A DNA stretch of 64,000 nt from DASPKM01 sp963817075 (GTDB lineage Bacteria > Bacteroidota > Bacteroidia > Chitinophagales > Chitinophagaceae): the NCBI GenBank assembly GCA_963817075.1, contig CAWFMT010000005.1, positions 310,001 through 374,000 on the forward strand, in the 5' to 3' direction. The stretch's first letter is position 1. Every line of letters begins with the position of its first letter. The position numbers were made by a program, and so were the translations under genes. Shown in pieces: positions 8,236 through 16,925 of this stretch. Under the pieces are notes generated by a model. The model did no database searches and was not told the origin of the DNA. It was given only the letters and a program-made list of their open reading frames with translations.

Positions 8236-10671
8236 ATGATAAAGCAATATTTCAAGATCGCGTTTCGCAATCTTTTGAAGCAAAAAGGTCTTACGACTAT
8301 CAACATTCTCGGACTTTCAATAGGATTGGCATGTTTCAGCTTATTTCTATTGTACGCAGTGAATGAGTTTAGCTTCGACCGCTTTCACAAAAAAGCTGAT
8401 AATATTTATCGTGTTTACCGCTGGACAGAAGCAATGGGCGAGGACAAAGCTTCGGGTGATACATATATGCCAATGCCATTGGGACCTGCACTGAAACAGG
8501 ATATTCCTGATGTCACTGGATTCGTTCGCATGCAGGAAGCTTGGGGAGAGAATTTTGCAAAAGTAAATGGAGTAGTAACGAGACTTGCAGCCTCCTTTGC
8601 AGATCCTTCTTTCTTTACCGTTTTTTCATTCCCCTTTGTGAAAGGAAATCCTGCGACTGTTTTGAGTGATCCTCGAAGCCTCGTCCTCACTGAAGAAACT
8701 GCAAAAAAATATTTTGGTTCTATAGACCCAATTGGCAAGACAATCGAGATTCAATTAGAAAAAGATTTCGAACCCTTTGTTGTTACAGGTATCGTAAAAA
8801 ACTTACCTGCCAATTCATCAATACAATTTACTTCCTTGGGGAATTTTCAATTTCTCCTGAATACAGGTCAGGGTAAGCGGAGTGATAATAATTGGTTCCG
8901 CTCTTCATTCCAAACATATGTTCAATTAAAAGAAGGAAGCATCTTACCAAAGGATAAAAAGAGACTGGAAGTTTTCAGGAAAAAATATTATCCCAACGAG
9001 GAATCAGAATTAAGAACCGCCGGATATTGGAAAGGCAAGGGTGTTCCTGTGTCTTTTGGATTTCAATCCCTCAAATCCATTCATACCGATACGAAAGTTT
9101 GGGGTGGATCAGTAGAGCCAATTGAACCAAAGACAGTTTGGATCCTGGTTGCGATTGCGGCAGGTTTGCTCTTGATCGCTTGCATCAATTTTACTACACT
9201 CGCAATTGGCAGGTCTGCAGGGAGGTCAAAGGAAATAGGGATCAGGAAAGTAGTTGGTGGAAGAAGAAAAGAATTGATTGCCCAATTCCTTCTGGAGGCC
9301 TTACTACTGGCAATCATCTCTACTATTATTGGATTGGCTCTTGGAAGATTGTTGCTGCCGTATTTCAATCAATTGTCAGGCAGAGAACTCGTTTTTTCTT
9401 TGACCCAATATCCAGAAATGACGTGGCTTTTGGCCGGACTTGTGTTGATAGTTGGAGTATTGGCCGGTAGCTATCCTGCACTTGTTTTGTCAGGATTTAA
9501 CCCGATCAATGTTCTCAAGCAAAAAATAAAAGTTGGTGGTTCAAACCTGTTTACTAAATCGCTGGTTACATTTCAATTTGTAATTTCTGTTGGGTTAATT
9601 ATCTCAACGATGGTGATTTTGCAGCAACTATCTTATATGCGATCCAAGAATCCGGGATTCACTAAAGAGAATGTTCTAGTAGTGGACGCGGATGGTATCG
9701 ACTCAAAAAAGGTCTATCCTCTATTCAAGGAAGACGCAAAAAAATATCCTGATGTTGTTGGCATTGCAAGTTCTGAATTGGGTCTGGGTGAAGGAACAGG
9801 ATGGAGTCGGTCTGGATTTGATTACAAGGGAAAACACAAGGATGTTTATGAATATTACATTGATCCGGAATATCTCTCCTTAATGGGAATTCAGTTGTTA
9901 GCAGGCAGAAATTTCAATTCTACCATTGCTTCTGATTCGGTCACCTCAGTTATTGTAAATGAAGAGATGGTCAAAGATTTTGGATGGACGCTGGAGTCTG
10001 CGGTAGGTCAGAAACTGGTAGGATATAGTGAGCGGTTAATACCTGAGGTAATTGGAGTGGTTAAAAATTTTAATTATAGACCCTTTAGAGAAAAAGTTCA
10101 ACCTCAGTTATTCCATGAATTTGCAGATTATTCACCGCGAAAATTTTTCATCCGAATTAAAGAAGGAGATCCATCAACCACGCTTGCAAAGCTTCAGGCA
10201 ACATGGAAATCCTTTGTTCCTGATCTGCCATTCAGATATAGCTTCCTTGATGAGGATATTGACAGGTTCTATAAGTCAGAAGAAAAGTGGAGCAATATTG
10301 TAGGCTGGGCCGGGGGTATCTCTATATTTCTTGCGTGCCTTGGGTTGTTGGGATTGGCTGCCCTGACAGTTATAAACCGGACAAAAGAAATAGGCATTCG
10401 AAAAGTGCTTGGAGCTTCTGTTTCAGGTATTGTTGGATTGGTGTCCCGCGATTTTCTGAAGTTGGTGATCATTGCATTTGTCATTGCCTCTCCCATTGCC
10501 TGGTATTTAATGAATCAATGGCTTCAGGATTTTGCATACCGGATCAATATCACACTTTGGATATTCATAACGGCCGGTGCGGTCGCTGTTTTAATTGCCC
10601 TGGCAACAGTTGGCATACAGGCCATGAAGGCAGCAGTGTCGAATCCGGTGAAGGCCTTAAGGACGGAATAA
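8236..10671 (+). CDS. FtsX/MacB-like ABC transporter permease
   Basis: 811 residues, full length. N terminus MIKQYFKIAFRNLLKQKG, TM1 near 20-42 and periplasmic core 1 to about 295. The first FtsX segment is at about 299-341 (IACINFTTLAIG, KEIGIRKVVGG). A middle membrane segment has the family pattern TKSLVTFQFVISVG, followed by core 2. The terminal FtsX block has KEIGIRKVLGA and ends NPVKALRTE. It is same-strand with the DUF4097 gene upstream but separated by 172 bases of inverted repeat, so coexpression is possible but not shown. It is the fourth permease of the array. Confidence 0.92.
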   Translation: MIKQYFKIAFRNLLKQKGLTTINILGLSIGLACFSLFLLYAVNEFSFDRFHKKADNIYRVYRWTEAMGEDKASGDTYMPMPLGPALKQDIPDVTGFVRMQEAWGENFAKVNGVVTRLAASFADPSFFTVFSFPFVKGNPATVLSDPRSLVLTEETAKKYFGSIDPIGKTIEIQLEKDFEPFVVTGIVKNLPANSSIQFTSLGNFQFLLNTGQGKRSDNNWFRSSFQTYVQLKEGSILPKDKKRLEVFRKKYYPNEESELRTAGYWKGKGVPVSFGFQSLKSIHTDTKVWGGSVEPIEPKTVWILVAIAAGLLLIACINFTTLAIGRSAGRSKEIGIRKVVGGRRKELIAQFLLEALLLAIISTIIGLALGRLLLPYFNQLSGRELVFSLTQYPEMTWLLAGLVLIVGVLAGSYPALVLSGFNPINVLKQKIKVGGSNLFTKSLVTFQFVISVGLIISTMVILQQLSYMRSKNPGFTKENVLVVDADGIDSKKVYPLFKEDAKKYPDVVGIASSELGLGEGTGWSRSGFDYKGKHKDVYEYYIDPEYLSLMGIQLLAGRNFNSTIASDSVTSVIVNEEMVKDFGWTLESAVGQKLVGYSERLIPEVIGVVKNFNYRPFREKVQPQLFHEFADYSPRKFFIRIKEGDPSTTLAKLQATWKSFVPDLPFRYSFLDEDIDRFYKSEEKWSNIVGWAGGISIFLACLGLLGLAALTVINRTKEIGIRKVLGASVSGIVGLVSRDFLKLVIIAFVIASPIAWYLMNQWLQDFAYRINITLWIFITAGAVAVLIALATVGIQAMKAAVSNPVKALRTE

Positions 10672-10713
10672 TTTTGAAATTTTGGAAATGGGAAATTGAA
10701 GCACTGTTTTAAA

Positions 10714-10798
10714 TTTTCCCATTTTCCCCTGCGGCCGCCGGAAGGCTAGCCTGCGGCACGGCAATCCTGAGGGAAGCGAAGAAACCAAATTTCAAAAT
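10714..10798. repeat. 85-bp exact direct repeat, copy A
   Basis: Identical over 85 bases to 11896-11980. The unit contains TTTTCCCATTTTCCCC, then a GC-rich core (GCGGCCGCCGG, AGGCTAGCCT palindrome), then an AT-rich tail ending TTTCAAAAT. The two copies lie 1182 bases apart in the same orientation and bracket the lone gene at 11116-11664. No transposase or terminal target duplication is visible. Confidence 0.9.
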
Positions 10799-11070
10799 AT
10801 CAAAATTTCGGGTTTGGAGTTTCGAGTTCAATTTCCCCTGCGGCGGACGATGAAGGGGCTGCGCTGACCATGATAAGGATTGGGGTATTGGAAATGGGCA
10901 GAGGGCAGCGGACGATGGCGACTGACCGCAGCCCAAAACCATGACAGCTTCTTGGATGGAGTGGGTTTTGGATGGCAAGGGATGAAGACCGAGACCTATT
11001 ATCCGATCAGTTGAATTCAGTTCAGGAGATAAGACAGAGTAAGTCTCAACGGATTTCTCCTGAAGATAAA

Positions 11071-11105
11071 TGCGAATCTTTCAGCAAATTACTGAAAGAT
11101 TCGCA
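11071..11105 (-). terminator. Perfect 14-bp hairpin downstream of the lipoprotein gene
   Basis: Arms 11071-11084 and 11092-11105 are perfectly complementary over 14 bp with a 7-nt loop (on the + strand TGCGAATCTTTCAG, loop caaatta). It starts 10 bases after the stop of the - strand gene at 11116. The T-run on the - strand side is weak (TTTAT), so this is a probable intrinsic terminator or mRNA 3' stabilising stem. Confidence 0.65.
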
Positions 11106-11115
11106 ATGTATTTTA

Positions 11116-11664
11116 TTACAAAAAAGTAAAACTTTTAAGGTAATTAGTGAATTTGGAATCGTTTTCATCTAAGATATTAAATAGCAAAATAGTTGAGAAC
11201 CCCTTAGTTAAAATTGTATTGCTTCTACTTTTACTTTCAATTCTCTTCAGGTCAAATCTCTTGTTTTGCAGCGAGTGAAACTTAGTAATAAAGGTATCAA
11301 TCTGTTCTCCAGTAGGAATGTACGCGGTATCTTTTGGAGGACTTTCGCTGTCAATATCCAATGTTATTAATATAGCTTGCTTTTTAGGGTAATAGAATAC
11401 CAAATCAAACGGTACATCAATTACATAAAATTTTATCCCTTTTGGCAGTACTGTATGAAATGCTTTGGGATAACTCTTTTGCTGGTCTCTATTCACTATA
11501 AGGTTGGATTTATAGACCAACACATTGTTATCCTTGAAAAACTCAAGATAACCTTCGTCCACTTTCCTCTTGCCAGAATGTGCAGAATCCAAATACCGGT
11601 TGCATCCCCATGAAAACATGACCATGGCTATTACAAAGTAGCGATTAAGAATATTTGGTTTCAT
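11116..11664 (-). CDS. Small predicted lipoprotein of unknown function
   Basis: 182 residues. Residues 1-20 form a short basic and hydrophobic leader ending in SWGC at position 21, a plausible but imperfect lipobox, so the product is probably a lipid-anchored envelope protein. The remainder is soluble with several beta-rich stretches (for example IKFYVIDVPFDLVFYY), and no known domain is recognised. It is the only - strand gene among the permeases, stands alone, ends at a strong hairpin and is enclosed by an 85-bp direct repeat, so it may be a recent insertion. The protein reads as genuine but could be a lineage-specific orphan. Confidence 0.6.
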   Translation of the reverse strand: MKPNILNRYFVIAMVMFSWGCNRYLDSAHSGKRKVDEGYLEFFKDNNVLVYKSNLIVNRDQQKSYPKAFHTVLPKGIKFYVIDVPFDLVFYYPKKQAILITLDIDSESPPKDTAYIPTGEQIDTFITKFHSLQNKRFDLKRIESKSRSNTILTKGFSTILLFNILDENDSKFTNYLKSFTFL

Positions 11665-11895
11665 CGAATCAAATTTAATTACTCTTGTTTATCTTTCTAA
11701 CAGTCTGTTTGAAAAAGCCACGCGACAGATTTCGGGTTCCGGGTTATTATCGTAGATCGTTGGGCGTTGACCGCTGACAGTTGACAGTTGAACCCAGCCG
11801 CAATTACAAATTCCTTATGATCAACAATTCAACTAATTAACTATTCACAAATCAACTATCCTCCCCCATTCCTAATACCTAATTACTAAATTCCC

Positions 11896-11980
11896 TTTTC
11901 CCATTTTCCCCTGCGGCCGCCGGAAGGCTAGCCTGCGGCACGGCAATCCTGAGGGAAGCGAAGAAACCAAATTTCAAAAT
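11896..11980. repeat. 85-bp exact direct repeat, copy B
   Basis: Same 85 bases as 10714-10798 in the same orientation. It ends ten bases before a tandem motif in the leader of the next permease. GC-rich in the middle compared with the surrounding DNA. Confidence 0.9.
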
Positions 11981-11989
11981 TTCCAGGAG

Positions 11990-12027
11990 TGTATCAAAAC
12001 CGAACACCCTCTGTATCAAAAACGAAC
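11990..12027 (+). promoter_or_regulatory. Tandem 16-mer, possible operator upstream of permease
   Basis: TGTATCAAAACCGAAC at 11990-12005 is repeated as TGTATCAAAAACGAAC at 12012-12027 (15 of 16 identical). The offset is 22 bp, about two helical turns, so both copies would face the same side of the DNA. They lie 172-209 bases upstream of the permease start at 12199. This suggests a pair of binding sites for a dimeric regulator such as a response regulator; the regulator is not known. Confidence 0.45.
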
Positions 12028-12198
12028 TGCTTCGTATATAATTCCTGTATAGTACCTTGCTAATCACTATCCTTGTATTCTGGCATGTGATTGAAGAGTA
12101 AGCGGTATGTTTACCGTCCCCGGAGAGGGAGGGGTTTGCTACCTCGTCTCTGGGAATGCCTGGAATAAAAAACAAAGTCCATCAAGGGTCTTAACCTC

Positions 12199-14589
12199 AT
12201 GATTAGAAATTACTTAAAAATAGCCATCAGGAACCTATTCAGGCACAAACTGTTTTCCTTCATCAATGTTTTTGGGCTTGCTCTGAGCATGTCTATCTGC
12301 CTGCTGGTCCTCATGCGTTTGAAGGACCAGACCAGTTATGACAATTTCCATCCCCATTCAGATAGAGTTTACAGAATCATCAGTGAGGTAAGAAATCCAG
12401 TTGGAGATAAATTCAGATTTGCAAGCAGCCCATTACCGATCGCAGACAAACTTGAAAAAGATTATGAACTCGTTGAAGCCAGCACCAGACTATATCCAGT
12501 AAACACAAAAAAGGCTAGCATCAGCAAGAGAGAATTTGATTTGCGAATGGCCTTTACAGATGGAGGCTTTTTTAAGATTTTCGGATTTAAATTAAAAAAT
12601 GGAAATCCTTCTACTTCATTAGATAATCCAAACAGCATCATTCTATCTGAGGAGACTGCAACAAAATTCTTCGGTGAGCAGGATCCGATCGGGCAAATAA
12701 TAAAATTCAAGGATTTTGGAGAATTTATAGTCACGGGCCTTCTTGAAAAACCTATCGGGAAATCACATATTGAATACGAGGCTTATACATCTCTAAGTTC
12801 TCTTCCGGTACTTGAAAAGTCAGGAAAGCTAAATTCGGTATTGAATAACTGGGACATTGGAAAAAATACATACACCTATATCAGACTTCGTCCAAATGCG
12901 ACCCGGAGCCAACTATCGAATGCAATTGGAAAAATTTCAATGGAAGTTTTGCGAGATGTAAAGTTAAAGGGTAAGGAAAACCTGGTATTTCGGGCTCAAG
13001 CTTTTGATGATATCATACTTGGGGAAGAGCTCATGCAGAGCATTGGTAATGTAGGAACGATGAGCAAGGTCTGGGCCGAGATAGGAATCGGATTGATCAT
13101 CTTACTAAGCGCCTGTTTTAATTATACCAATCTTTCCATCGCGCGGTCACTAAAAAGAGGAAAAGAAGTTGGTATACGAAAAGTTTCCGGTGCAGGAAGA
13201 TCCCAGGTGTTTCTGCAATTCATCCTTGAATCCACCATCATGGCTATCCTTGCACTTGGCCTGGCTTGCGTGATGCTTCAGTTGATGATTGATCATGCTC
13301 CTTTTGGAGATGAAATGCTCCCTGCCGGAGTGACACTTGATTTTTCACTGGTGCTTTGGTTCTTTGCCTTTAGTTTATTCACAGGTTTGCTGGCGGGATC
13401 TCTACCTGCTTGGGCACTCTCTTCATTCAAAGCGGTGGAGGTTTTGAAGAACCTTACCAACATCAAATTATTTTTCGGAAATGGATTCAGAAAATCGCTC
13501 ATCGTTGTCCAGTTTGCGCTTGCCTTGATCACCACTACTTTCACAATGGTCTTCGCGAAGCAGTTTGAGTATATGGCGACAAAAGATCCAGGCTTTCAAC
13601 GAGAACACATTTTAAATATTCCGATTGGTAATGCAGATTATAAACTTCTGGCTCAGGACATATCCCAACTTAATGGAATTGTATCGGTTTCGGCAAGCTC
13701 GAATGTACCTGGACGTGGCGCTTCAGGGCGGAGCAGGATGAAAACAGATTTTGCTAAAGAACCTTATCTTATAGATCACCTGTTCTTAAGTCCGGAGTTT
13801 ATCAGGAATTTCGATTTGAAGTTACTCGCCGGTACAACTTTTATACCTTCTGCAAATAATCAGGAGACTTCAGTAATACTTAACGAGAGAGCAGTTGAGG
13901 CTTTACAACTAGGAAACCCTTCCGCTTCAATTGGAAAGAAAATAACCATTGAGGATTCTCTCCAGGTTCAGGTAGCAGGAGTAGTTAGCAATTTTTATTA
14001 TCAGGGATTGGAAATGCCCTATACTCCATTGATCCTTCGGAATAAACCTGAAGAGTTCAGGTTGGTGAATGTGCGAACATCTGATGTTTATCCAAATTCA
14101 CTTCTTGGAAATATTGAAGCGATCTGGAAAACTTATAACCCCGGTTTTGATTTTTCAGCCGACTGGCTGGATGAACAATTATATGCCCGTCAGGGTGCAA
14201 GAAGTACAGTATCATTCTTAGGATTTCTTGCATTTATGGCTATTACCATCGCTTGTATGGGTCTCTTAGGTATGGTGATCTATACAACAGAAACCAGAAG
14301 AAAGGAAATAGGGATCCGAAAAATAATGGGCGCAAATATTGGAACTATAATGACCCTGGTAGGAAAGGATTTTGTAAAGCTAATAGTGATTGCCGGCCTT
14401 CTCGCAATCCCAATCAGCTACGTTTGTTCCTGGTTCTTTCTGAATATGTTCGCGAACAGGATCGGGCTGGATGTGGGATTACAGTTGATAGGTCTGGCGG
14501 GAATAATTTCAATTGCGATGCTGACGATCGGACTTAGAATTTACAAAGTGGCGGCTGCAAACCCCGTGGAGAGTTTGAGGAGCGAATAG
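12199..14589 (+). CDS. FtsX/MacB-like ABC transporter permease
   Basis: 796 residues. N terminus MIRNYLKIAIRNLFRHKLFS, TM1 near 20-40 and periplasmic core 1. The first FtsX segment is at about 290-332 with an altered motif (SACFNYTNLSIA, KEVGIRKVSGA). A middle membrane segment follows (RKSLIVVQFALALI), then core 2. The terminal FtsX block carries KEIGIRKIMGA and ends NPVESLRSE, a variant of the NPVKSLRTE tail of its neighbours. It lies 88 bases upstream of the ATPase gene and is therefore its likeliest dedicated permease. Confidence 0.92.
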   Translation: MIRNYLKIAIRNLFRHKLFSFINVFGLALSMSICLLVLMRLKDQTSYDNFHPHSDRVYRIISEVRNPVGDKFRFASSPLPIADKLEKDYELVEASTRLYPVNTKKASISKREFDLRMAFTDGGFFKIFGFKLKNGNPSTSLDNPNSIILSEETATKFFGEQDPIGQIIKFKDFGEFIVTGLLEKPIGKSHIEYEAYTSLSSLPVLEKSGKLNSVLNNWDIGKNTYTYIRLRPNATRSQLSNAIGKISMEVLRDVKLKGKENLVFRAQAFDDIILGEELMQSIGNVGTMSKVWAEIGIGLIILLSACFNYTNLSIARSLKRGKEVGIRKVSGAGRSQVFLQFILESTIMAILALGLACVMLQLMIDHAPFGDEMLPAGVTLDFSLVLWFFAFSLFTGLLAGSLPAWALSSFKAVEVLKNLTNIKLFFGNGFRKSLIVVQFALALITTTFTMVFAKQFEYMATKDPGFQREHILNIPIGNADYKLLAQDISQLNGIVSVSASSNVPGRGASGRSRMKTDFAKEPYLIDHLFLSPEFIRNFDLKLLAGTTFIPSANNQETSVILNERAVEALQLGNPSASIGKKITIEDSLQVQVAGVVSNFYYQGLEMPYTPLILRNKPEEFRLVNVRTSDVYPNSLLGNIEAIWKTYNPGFDFSADWLDEQLYARQGARSTVSFLGFLAFMAITIACMGLLGMVIYTTETRRKEIGIRKIMGANIGTIMTLVGKDFVKLIVIAGLLAIPISYVCSWFFLNMFANRIGLDVGLQLIGLAGIISIAMLTIGLRIYKVAAANPVESLRSE

Positions 14590-14590
14590 T

Positions 14591-14656
14591 AATTTGATAA
14601 TTTGAAGATTTGAAAATTAAATTAATTCACGCCTCGCGATTCACGATTCACGACTA
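14591..14656. repeat. Composite word repeat (AATTTGAA words, then CGATTCACGA words)
   Basis: After the permease stop come AATTTGATAATTTGAAGATTTG words. Before the ATPase start come TTCACG/ATTCACGACT words, the complementary half of the CGTGAGT family. Here the two halves belong to different families, so they cannot pair fully. Confidence 0.6.
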
Positions 14657-14677
14657 TAACATAAATAAATCAACCAT

Positions 14678-15364
14678 ATGCTAGAACTCCAGCGCATTTC
14701 GAAGTGGTACAACATAGGGGCGGCAAGGACCTTCATTTTGAAAGACATTAATCTGCGTGTTGCAGAAGGCCAGTTTATTTCTATCATGGGACCATCAGGT
14801 TCTGGCAAGTCTACCCTACTTAATATCATCGGGATGTTGGATGAGCCGTCCGAGGGAGAATATTTTTTTATGGATAAAGCAGTGCACTCGCTTAAGGAAA
14901 AGCAGAGGTCGCAATTGTATAAGCAACATATCGGCTTTGTTTTCCAGGCATATCATCTGATAGATGAACTGACCGTTTATGAAAATATCGAGACACCACT
15001 CATATACCAGGATATTAAATCCGGAGAAAGAAAAGCAATGGTTGCGGACATCCTCGACAGGTTTCAAATGGTCGGCAAAAAAGATCTGTTTCCCACTCAG
15101 CTTTCAGGTGGGCAGCAACAATTGGTTGGCATCGCTCGCGCATTGATAGCAAAACCAAAATTATTACTTGCCGATGAACCTACCGGCAACCTGAATTCCA
15201 AACAAGGTGAAGAGATCATGGAATTATTTAAGAAGATCAATGAGGAGGATGGTGTTACGATCATCCAGGTGACGCATTCCGACAAGAATGCTTCATATGG
15301 ATCTCACATTATTCATTTGCTTGATGGAAGAATTGAAAGATCAACCAATCCCATCGCATTATAA
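14678..15364 (+). CDS. ABC transporter ATP-binding protein, LolD/MacB type
   Basis: 228 residues, a complete single nucleotide-binding domain. Walker A GPSGSGKST is at 38-46, the Q-loop Gln at 90, the signature LSGGQ at 142-146, Walker B LLLADE at 162-167 and the H-loop His at 200. After the signature the usual QQQRVAIARAL reads QQQLVGIARAL, a small departure. This is the only ATPase in the region and probably energises the adjacent permease at 12199-14589, and perhaps several of the array. It is followed after 21 bases by an outer-membrane factor gene, which argues for a MacB-like tripartite exporter. Confidence 0.93.
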   Translation: MLELQRISKWYNIGAARTFILKDINLRVAEGQFISIMGPSGSGKSTLLNIIGMLDEPSEGEYFFMDKAVHSLKEKQRSQLYKQHIGFVFQAYHLIDELTVYENIETPLIYQDIKSGERKAMVADILDRFQMVGKKDLFPTQLSGGQQQLVGIARALIAKPKLLLADEPTGNLNSKQGEEIMELFKKINEEDGVTIIQVTHSDKNASYGSHIIHLLDGRIERSTNPIAL

Positions 15365-15385
15365 AACAAAAACTCAAGTGAAGCT

Positions 15386-16822
15386 ATGTCAGTAAGAAAA
15401 TCAGTATGGTGCAGTTTGATTTTGTTGTTATCACTAAAGTCATCAGTTTTTTCACAGTCGCCAGCAGGGGTGCTTACCCTGAAGCAGGCAGTTGAAACGG
15501 CCATAACCAATAACCTGAATGTGAAGCAGAGTGATTTGCTTCAACAAACCGCAGGCGTTAATCTGCGACAAGCCAAAGCGAATTTGCTACCGGATCTATT
15601 TGGAAATATCAGCCATGGTATTAACCAGGGGCGAAGCATTGATCCATTTACAAACAGCTACTCCAATCAGCAAATAAATTTTGCCAACTATAACCTGAGC
15701 AGCAGCGTGGTGCTATTCAGTGGATTTCAGTTGTTGAATGCGATCAGACAAAATTCCCTGACGTATGATGCAACCAAGATGGAACTTCAACAGCAGAAGG
15801 ACAATATAACCTTGAGCGTTATTCTTGCATACCTGCAAATTCTGAATAACCAGGAATTGTTGAATCAATCCAACAACCAGGCAGCATTAAGCAGGAAACA
15901 AGTAGAGAGATTGGAGATACTCCATAATGTTGGCGCCATTGCACCAGCCTTACTCTATGATCTGCGCGGGCAATTGGCAAGCGATGAATTGGGCATCATC
16001 AATACTCAAAATGCATTGGATGCAGGAAAGCTCACCTTATCACAACTATTAAATATTCCTTTTGACAGGAACCTCCAGGTTGAACCAATTACTACTGAGC
16101 AGTTGATTGCGGGGTACCAGGGTGATGTCGAAAGTATTTTTCAATCAGCTCTGCAGCAGCTTGCCATTGTGAAGGCTGTAGATCTTCGGGAAAAAAGCGC
16201 TCAGAAGGCAGTTCAGGTTGCAAGAGGTGGATACTCTCCCACTCTTTTCCTTAGTGGAAACTACAGCACTAATTATTCCAGTGCAGCAAGAAGGGATATT
16301 TTCATTAATACAATTGATGTTCCTACTGATGATTATGTTATAGTGAACGGGAATAAGGTGAATGTTTTCACCCAACAGGGAAACTTCAATTCCCAAAAGA
16401 TTGGCTTTAGTGACCAGTTCAAAAACAATTATAACACCTCGGTAAGTCTCGGATTGAGGATACCAATCCTTAATTCATTCTTTGTGAGAAACCAGGTGGC
16501 ATTGGCAAAGATCAATCATAAGAATGCGCAATACACTTCTGAGAGTACGAAGATTCAATTGAAACAGGGAGTTGAACAGGCTTTCTTTAATATGAAGGCT
16601 GCAGAAGGAAGGTTCAAGGTTTTATTAGACCAGGTGAATGCATTCACAGAATCCTTCAAGGCAGCGGAAGTAAGATTCAATGCAGGAGTAGGTACATCAG
16701 TGGATTATCTGGTGGCGAAAAATAATCTGGATGCTGCAAACTTAAACCTCGTGTCTGCTAAATACGATTATGTTCTCCGGATGAAGGTCCTGGATTATTA
16801 TCAGTCTAAGCCTTTGTGGTGA
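15386..16822 (+). CDS. TolC-family outer-membrane efflux protein
   Basis: 478 residues with a signal peptide cleaved near residue 24-26 (SVFSQ). The remainder has the two repeated alpha-hairpin halves and beta segments of the OEP family (TLKQAVETAITNNLNVKQS near the start; a second helical repeat beginning around residue 350). It would form the trimeric channel of a type I or MacB-like exporter. It is 21 bases downstream of the ATPase, so probably cotranscribed. No HlyD/MacA-type adaptor gene lies in this cluster, which is unusual for a complete tripartite pump; the adaptor may be encoded elsewhere. Confidence 0.9.
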   Translation: MSVRKSVWCSLILLLSLKSSVFSQSPAGVLTLKQAVETAITNNLNVKQSDLLQQTAGVNLRQAKANLLPDLFGNISHGINQGRSIDPFTNSYSNQQINFANYNLSSSVVLFSGFQLLNAIRQNSLTYDATKMELQQQKDNITLSVILAYLQILNNQELLNQSNNQAALSRKQVERLEILHNVGAIAPALLYDLRGQLASDELGIINTQNALDAGKLTLSQLLNIPFDRNLQVEPITTEQLIAGYQGDVESIFQSALQQLAIVKAVDLREKSAQKAVQVARGGYSPTLFLSGNYSTNYSSAARRDIFINTIDVPTDDYVIVNGNKVNVFTQQGNFNSQKIGFSDQFKNNYNTSVSLGLRIPILNSFFVRNQVALAKINHKNAQYTSESTKIQLKQGVEQAFFNMKAAEGRFKVLLDQVNAFTESFKAAEVRFNAGVGTSVDYLVAKNNLDAANLNLVSAKYDYVLRMKVLDYYQSKPLW

Positions 16823-16828
16823 GAAGGG

Positions 16829-16925
16829 ATCGTGAATCGTGAGTCGTGAGTCGTGAGTCTAATAGAATTTCAAACACTCAAACATTCAAACATTCAAACT
16901 CTCGAACTTTCGAACTCTCAAACTC
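16829..16925. repeat. Convergent 3' junction with two different word-repeat families
   Basis: Next to the TolC stop (16829-16860) are CGTGAATCGTGAGT words. Next to the crtY stop (16867-16925) are ATTCAAACATTCAAA and CTCTCGAACTTTCGAA words, which on the crtY strand read TTTGAATG. Each gene thus has its own G/A-rich array directly after its stop codon. No U-tract terminator was found. Confidence 0.7.

Larger units (their letters stand above)
10672..11115. other. Intergenic stretch of mosaic repeats, no credible gene
   Basis: 444 bases between a + strand permease and the 3' end of a - strand lipoprotein gene. It begins with TTTGAAATTTTGGAAATGGG-like words, then copy A of an 85-bp direct repeat (10714-10798). 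A GC-richer patch follows with repeated CTGCGG and GGACGATG words (about 10840-10945), and a strong hairpin lies at 11071-11105. Short open frames here translate the repeats themselves and look spurious. Confidence 0.6.
11665..12198. other. Divergent intergenic region: repeats and putative regulatory motifs
   Basis: 534 bases between the 5' ends of the lipoprotein gene (- strand) and a permease (+ strand). A TAAATTTG box on the - strand (11670-11677) sits almost on the lipoprotein start codon. Then follow CTGACAGTTGACAGTTG words with loosely complementary CAACAATTCAACT words (about 11765-11860), copy B of the 85-bp repeat (11896-11980), and a pair of near-identical 16-mers (11990-12027). The last 170 bases probably hold the permease promoter. 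No gene is seen. Confidence 0.55.

Noticed and set aside
10972..11172. Short + strand open frame (66 residues) after the mosaic repeats
   Set aside because: It crosses the hairpin at 11071-11105 and the end of the - strand lipoprotein gene, has low-complexity composition and no start context; probably chance.
11665..11700. Promoter for the lipoprotein gene (TAAATTTG with TTAG 19 bases upstream)
   Set aside because: The match is good, but the transcription start would fall at the start codon itself; kept only as a note within the intergenic entry.
10714..11980. Insertion sequence or integron bounded by the 85-bp repeats
   Set aside because: No transposase or integrase, direct and not inverted ends, and no target duplication could be seen.
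12080..12105. Possible sigma-54 promoter (TGGCATGTGATTGA) upstream of the permease
   Set aside because: The GG and GA elements are one base too close and the second is not GC, so it does not meet the sigma-54 pattern.
10709..12175. Two - strand open frames sharing a C-terminal protein segment
   Set aside because: The shared segment is only the translation of the 85-bp DNA repeat; the rest of each frame is unrelated and not protein-like.
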